From Gymnorhina tibicen (lineage: Eukaryota; Chordata; Aves; Passeriformes; Artamidae): a stretch of DNA of 64,000 bases. The stretch spans positions 69,076 to 133,075 of the forward strand of contig VXAZ01006396.1 of the NCBI GenBank assembly GCA_013399875.1, in the 5' to 3' direction. Position 1 is the first letter of the stretch, and each line of letters begins with the position of its first letter. The position numbers and the translations under genes are program-made. This document shows positions 58,401 through 64,000 of the stretch, in pieces. The notes under the pieces were generated by a model. It was not told the DNA's origin and did no database searches. It saw nothing but the letters and a program-made list of their open reading frames with translations.

Positions 58401-61400
58401 TCTGGGGAGGAAGAACTATGTGAAATGCATTATTTCGTATGTCATTTAAAAGAAAAAAAAAATAACAACCTCATCTTGTCCATCAGCTTCTGTTGGTCAA
58501 AAATACTTTTTCTTTTTTCTTGGATCTTTTAAGAACACGGCTTCCATTTTCACAGAATTACAGATGTGATTTTTTTCTATTAGAAAGAGGCAGAGTCACA
58601 ATGTCACAGAATCATTTTCAAGTGGAAAGCTTGGCAAAGTCCCCTGGGGAAAAGTAAAAGAAAACTTTAAACAGGGATCAAAACAGAGAATTAAGGAGTA
58701 GATAATGGTATATCTGAGAATTGTGAAAGTGTTAATGACCAAAGTCTTCCAGAAGGATTTCCCACTGGGTGTTACCATTTTCAAACGTACAGCTGTGTCT
58801 AATTACCTAAAACTGATGTACGGTGCAATTAATGCTGCATCTGAAGAGCCAGGTAACAGGGCAGCTGACCACCTATGTGAGCAAATAATCCAGTGTCTGT
58901 GCAGTCTGGGCATACAAATGCATGAGGAGCATATTCAGATGTTCACAGACCTTTGCAGGCCCAGCTTGTGAGCCGGTGCCATCCCCTGCCCTCGGACTGG
59001 ACAGAGATACACGGAAGTCAAGTGAGAAAACAGCAGAGAGAAAGCCAGTCAGTCAGGAGCATGGTGTCTAAAGTTCAGGGAAAACATTTCTAGATTCAGT
59101 TTCAAGCCGTAAATAAAAATAATCCAGCAAATAGTTACTGCAAAAATAGAAGCAATCTGACTTTTAAAAATTTCTGAACAGCTGATATCATGACCCTGTA
59201 TTCTTTGTTATTTATGGAAATCTGTTACTTGCCAGACTGTGAAAATGGCTGCCTGCTTGTATATATATTATTTTTGAATTGCTTATAAGCTAGCAGCCGC
59301 ATTTTCACTAAAAGCTTAAGAAAAATATGAAAGATGGAAAAGACAACATCTCTTTATTAATACCTAGATATGAAGCTATTTCAATACTTTAAACATTCAA
59401 ATCATTTGTGTGAAACAAAAAGGCTGGTAAAGCTTTCCCAAATAAATGACTGTCATCAAAGCTTCTTTCCATATAAGGCTTATATTTCAGCTCCAGGCCT
59501 AGCTAAAAAGAACAGAAATACATGATCATCACATAATTAATAAATTACTCCCTTCTGATGGTGTAGTAATTTTACTAGGCTTTCTTTAAAGTGCAATTAG
59601 TTACTTTCCTACATTATGAAGTTTGTTTGAGCTTAAAATCTTGTATTTTGCTCAGCTGTTGTAAGGCAAAGCTAATCTTCATAACTGATTTACTAAATGC
59701 TGCTGTTTGTATTTGCCTGTCCATGTCAAGTATCCCATGGGCCTTTTAACTAGCTGAGGAATTATGGGGAAGCAACAGAGTTAAGTTAGTGATAAATTAC
59801 TTGTTTGCTATCAAATCTGTTTCCCTCTTTGTCTTGTTTTCACCTCACCCTGCCACCATACCAACGGCTCAGCCAATTCAGCTGTAGATTTCGTAGTGGA
59901 AACTATTCAGTCTCTTCAACTGCCCTGTCTCCAAACCAGTGTTTCAAACCAAATTCAGGACTTGCCTGAAAATCTGTATCCATAAGCCTTGGGAGTGGAA
60001 TAGCTGAGAATCTGACCCATCAAAAGCAACCACTGACTGTACATGTGCAAGGTGTCTACAGCCTGACCACTGCACACAAGCTGTTGAACAAGAGCCTGGT
60101 GTGAGAAAAACATTTTAAAGTGAAGATGGGAGTGGGATTGGGTTTTGCTGTTTACAGGAAGCAGGAGAGAAGAGGCTCTACTGGTGTGTTCAGGCAGGAT
60201 GTTAATTAGTTTCTGGTCAAAATGTGGCTCCACTGAGTTGGTGGAAAAGATGAGTGACAGGTTGTAAAAAGTCAAGTATAAAACCAGTATTACTGAGCTT
60301 GGAGTCTGCAAGTCCAAAGTATGCAGGCTCCAAAACTCAGTCAAAATAAACAAAATTTATCTCTGGGTAAGAAAAGGTGGAGATTTGCACAAGGCCTTCT
60401 TCAGGCTGGATTCCTAACAGGCTGAGTTGGGGAGAGGATGGCTTTTGGCAAAGAAAGTTTGAGTTTGTCAGAAATACTTCAGCATTTTTTTGCTTCTGTC
60501 AGACAGAAGCTTAAGAACTGTGCTGTCTACAGAATATGTACTACTACTTTGCCAAAGCCCAAACAAGTTTTTTGACAATCCTTATGCTTCCAGTATACTC
60601 TGACCTGCCTTATATGCAAAGAGAGTGCCTTAAGGCTGGTGTCTAGACAGAGCCTTGTATTTCAGCAAAGGGAATTAAAAGTAGGCTCTGATATCACTAA
60701 ATTTGCAGAGAAAACTGTGTTTTGGCTACCTGCCTCTCACATTTATTGGAAAAAATGTTATATTTTTTGTTGATTCCTGGGATGTGCAAAGATATGGAAG
60801 GCACGTCAGGTGTTGCTTGTCAGGATGTAACTCTGTCATGGCTTTTTCAAATGCCACTGCTGAACTGCTGTTGTAAAGATTAAAAAGTGGGGCTGCTGTT
60901 CGTAGACAATCCTATTCCGTGTCTCAGGCGTCACTGTAGTGAAGGATTATTCGGCCCTTACAAACCATACAAAGGCATCTCAGTGAGCTTGACCTTAAAT
61001 CTAAAATGAAATTATGATCTGTTCTGCACCCTGCAGTATGGACTGAGAGAGTTAGAATGGTGGTTCTTCAGTTCAGTCATGGTGAATTGTAAGTAAATAA
61101 ACAAGGCGCTAGTAAGTAGGACTGTTTGTAGTTAGTAGATGCTTATTTGTTGTATTAACCTTGCTCCAAATTTCGAAGGTGTGCTGCCATTTGCTACCAT
61201 GAGAATTACTGCCATCATGGAGTAAGTTACTTGGGTAAATGTCTGTGTTATGGTTAATACAGTGTAGGTCATGTTGCAAGTCTCAGTTCCTCAAACGCTC
61301 AGTGTATTTGTAAATACAGCTATTCCTGATTTATTATTTACTCATTTTAAAAGTAACATTAAAACTTTGGTCCATAACACAAAGGTTTTTTATTCTTTTG

Positions 61401-62740
61401 ATTTTAGTTCAAAGTCACTTTATCAGGATGAGACATAGTAGATGCTCAGTGCAAAATATGTAAGGGAGTGTGAGGAAAATGCGCTTCCCAGCCTTCACTC
61501 TAAGCTCTCAAGCTTTTAAGAGATGCAAGACTGAAACCTCAAGTTCAGATTTGCCTTATGGATTTTATTCTTGACAATAAATTGTACAAAATAGGTATCC
61601 ATGAAATGCTGTTTTGCTGATTCACAAAGAGTAGTGTCTTAGGTCTCATAAAAATGCAGCTTTTGTTTTCAGGTCATCTGCATTCCCTTATAACTGCTTG
61701 CATTGTTGAAAATAGTTCCCTGTAAGTGCCCCTCTATCCTTCATCTGCAGTGCTCTACTGTTGGTGAACAGCAGGTTTAGAGTTTTGACTAATAGGCTGG
61801 GACTCAAATGGATGACCTCTATCAATTATTCATGATAGATCTGAGTAGCCAGTGTATAACACTGACAACATTCATACCTTTCTCCTGTAATATGAACTGT
61901 AAACGATATAGTGATTGATAGACTACAGATGACCCTTGGTCATTTTTATTAATTCCTGTTGCTGAGTTCTGTAACCTGTTTTTTTGTTGCTTAAGCTATG
62001 GAGCCACTGGGTTTTTAAAAACTCCAGCTGTCCAGAGCTAGGAGAGGCTCTGAATTTACTGGTTTTTATCTATTTGTGTTCTTTGGACTAGTTCTCTTTC
62101 TTTTGATGTTAGTAGTTGTATCATCGGGGATTTCAGTGGGATCACAACAGGCTTCTTGTACATATTTAGAATAGTATTAGATGAATGAAATAAATATGAT
62201 TGGGGGAATCTGTGCTGTGGCTGATGGTGAGTAGAAGTGAGTAGAGCTATGGGAAGCAGAGTTCTCAACAGAAGCAGAGAAAGAAATGCTGCTTGCCCTT
62301 TGCTCATGGACTGCTTCTGTTTGCCTGGTAGGTTAATGAAAAAAGAAGGTTGAAACAGTGCAAGGGTTGAGGTGTTTTGCTTCCTAACTGCTGCATAAGG
62401 GAGTTCCATTGTATAATCCTACATTACACATACTGTGCTGTGAAGAGCCTCGGATGCAAAGTTAGTGTTTCAGAATAAGCTGAAGTTTTAAAAGCATTTA
62501 AATCAGTTTACTCAGGATCTTACTGGAGAAGTGTTTTCTGAAGTCCTGAATGAGAAAATGCTTTGAATTTTTAATTTCTTTTGCTTATGGAATACATTCC
62601 ATATAAGCGCAGTAATTTGTGTTTTTGCAAATTTGCAAAGAGCTGTAGGAAAAGATCTGTAAAAACTTAGTTCTGCATTTAAACATGCTGCTTACCAGGA
62701 GTTCATAGAAAGGGCCTGTTTAGAAGGTAAGAATAAAACT
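52421..62740. other. ZNF516: non-coding, presumed intron
   Basis: No gene is supported. A T-run at 53472-53490 is followed by TTTATTTATTTATTTT. A G-rich stretch near 55420-55950 leaves minus-strand frames open (55300-55680) without protein character. The frame at 58705-58971 (88 codons, plus) has ordinary amino-acid composition but no homologue I recognise and no splice context. Confidence 0.55.
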
Positions 62741-64000
62741 GAGTCAGATTTGGGAGAAATCAACAGTGGCTCCTGTGCTGGAAGACAGAAGGGGATGGAG
62801 GGGAGTCCTAGTTTGTGACAACATCCAAAAGTAACCCAGAACTGGGAGATAAGCAAAAAGTACCTGTTTCACAGGTGACTTAGATGCACTCTGTGTTGCA
62901 GGTTCTGCCAGCAGAGTTGTCTGTGTTAGGCGTAGAGCAGCATTACCCCCTGAGCCCTGTAGGTCTGGTGGAAGGGACCCCAGGTGCAGGATGCAACAGT
63001 ACCGGCCAAGCAGCACTTCCAGCTGGGTTTTGTGTTGAGGAAGGGGTTGGAGGAAGGGCTGTATCAACACAAAGAGCAGCCTTGCCAGGGTATCTCCATC
63101 CATGCTGACAGTTACATGGATGTCTGGTTTTGGCTGCGGGCATGGATGTAGACCTTGCTACTCTTGGTGTGAGGATCCAGGCATTGACACCCTCTAAGAC
63201 CTGTGAGCCAGGGCTTCTTAGTGAGGGGTGACAGGGATGGTGGTGACTTGCTGTCTACTAGCAGCTACACCACGATTCCCCTTGTGAGGGTGCTGTTGTA
63301 CTTGGGGTTTGCATAAGCAGGAAACAAGAAGTGTTTGGAAACTCTGCCACCTGTGCTCACAAGTTTGCTTCAGTCACAGGCATTAAACCAGGAAATCTCT
63401 TCCCTTCAGCTTCCTTCCAGGGAAAGAGCTGTGGCAGGCTGTTGCTTTATGCATTGCAGGAGACTGTACCTGGTGTGTTAGGTTACCAAGCAGACCTGCT
63501 GGCACACCTGAATCCAGATCCCTCTGCCTGGCTTCAGTTTGCAGCCCTAGAGTGTCAGGCACCTTTCCCCAGGGAACACCAATCCTCGTGCTCTGCTCCC
63601 TTGTATTTGCTGTGGTCTTTAGTGTAGCTGAAAGTAGAACTGTTCTCCACTCATCAGTCCACCTTAACAGAGCATTACTAGCCAACATATTTTGTTGATC
63701 AGTGTGATTCCAACTCTGCAGCAATATGTAGACTAACCAGATGGAGGCTTGTACCTCTTGTGATTGTAAAATTAACCAGAATCATTGATAGTTACGAGAG
63801 TGATGACGGAGACCCAGGCGCTGTCAGAACAATGTGCTTTGAGGCATGCTTAAATCTGTTAGGACAATATTTCATGTTGCTGCGTGCTCAGTACACAATT
63901 CTACAGCACAGCGAGGCGCATACGCCTCACTCAGCTCTGAGGGTTGATAAAGGATGAAAATTATTCACTACTGAATTTGACTCAGCAAAGAAGGTGCAGG
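62741..64000. other. higher-GC non-coding stretch of unknown nature at the window end
   Basis: From about 62870 to 63650 GC content rises above the surrounding intron and overlapping frames of 65-119 codons are open on both strands (for example 62744-63103 minus, 63331-63627 plus, 63383-63724 minus). None resembles ZNF516 C-terminal sequence or any family I know. It could be an old repeat, a non-coding transcript or simple composition drift. Confidence 0.4.

Noticed and set aside
58580..58620. Repeated TCACA-ATG-TCACAGAATCA, resembling the short tandem end of avian CR1 elements
   Set aside because: Only about 20 bases fit and the adjoining sequence does not continue as CR1; too weak to call.
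58705..58971. 88-codon frame with ordinary amino-acid composition, considered as an exon or processed pseudogene
   Set aside because: No homologue recognised, no poly-A tail, no paired splice sites; not part of the ZNF516 protein as known.
43976..64000. Search for the next ZNF516 coding exon
   Set aside because: No open frame downstream carries the expected C-terminal half of ZNF516; the exon must lie beyond the window.
1..64000. tRNA, rRNA, CRISPR arrays, endogenous retroviral genes or LTR pairs
   Set aside because: No tRNA B-box-like cluster, spaced direct repeats, or recognisable gag/pol/env-type frames or LTR structure was seen by reading.

Overview
The window is vertebrate nuclear DNA, most likely from a bird. 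Evidence: one gene with vertebrate splice signals, a CpG-island promoter-like region, and tens of kilobases of AT-rich intron. Interspersed repeats are sparse and old, with one recognisable CR1-type remnant and several fragments of an ancient amniote hairpin-type repeat; I see no Alu/L1/B-type repeats. The species cannot be fixed from the sequence. Two N gaps (17359-17465, 34960-35020) sit in poly-T runs, as expected for a draft assembly.

The only gene I can support is ZNF516, on the plus strand. Its first large coding exon starts at about 41954 (5' UTR), has the family start codon at 42166, and ends at a GTAAG donor after 43975. It encodes the N-terminal 603 residues plus one base of the next codon, with eight C2H2 zinc fingers, a basic nuclear-localisation-like patch and an acidic Ser/Glu-rich tail. 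This is roughly half of the mammalian protein. The following coding exons, with the C-terminal fingers, are not in the window, so 43976-64000 is intron.

Layout: 1-1870 is a promoter-like region in two parts. The first is a CpG-containing segment (1-1020) with a purine tract, a TATA-like box, a POU octamer and a consensus CRE; the second is a dense CpG island (about 1070-1870) with GC boxes. It probably drives ZNF516, but no first exon could be placed with confidence. From 1871 to 41953 is non-coding, presumably the first intron(s), with microsatellites, small tandem duplications, old repeat fragments, an isolated CpG cluster (5620-5820), a perfect 12-bp-stem hairpin (11071-11100) and a G-rich segment (29880-30700). 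From 43976 to 64000 is the next intron, largely featureless.

No operon, CRISPR array, integrated virus or novel multi-gene system is present. The most interesting points concern control of ZNF516: two upstream ORFs and competing start codons in the leader, and a possible short isoform made by reading through the donor to a nearby stop followed by a polyadenylation signal.
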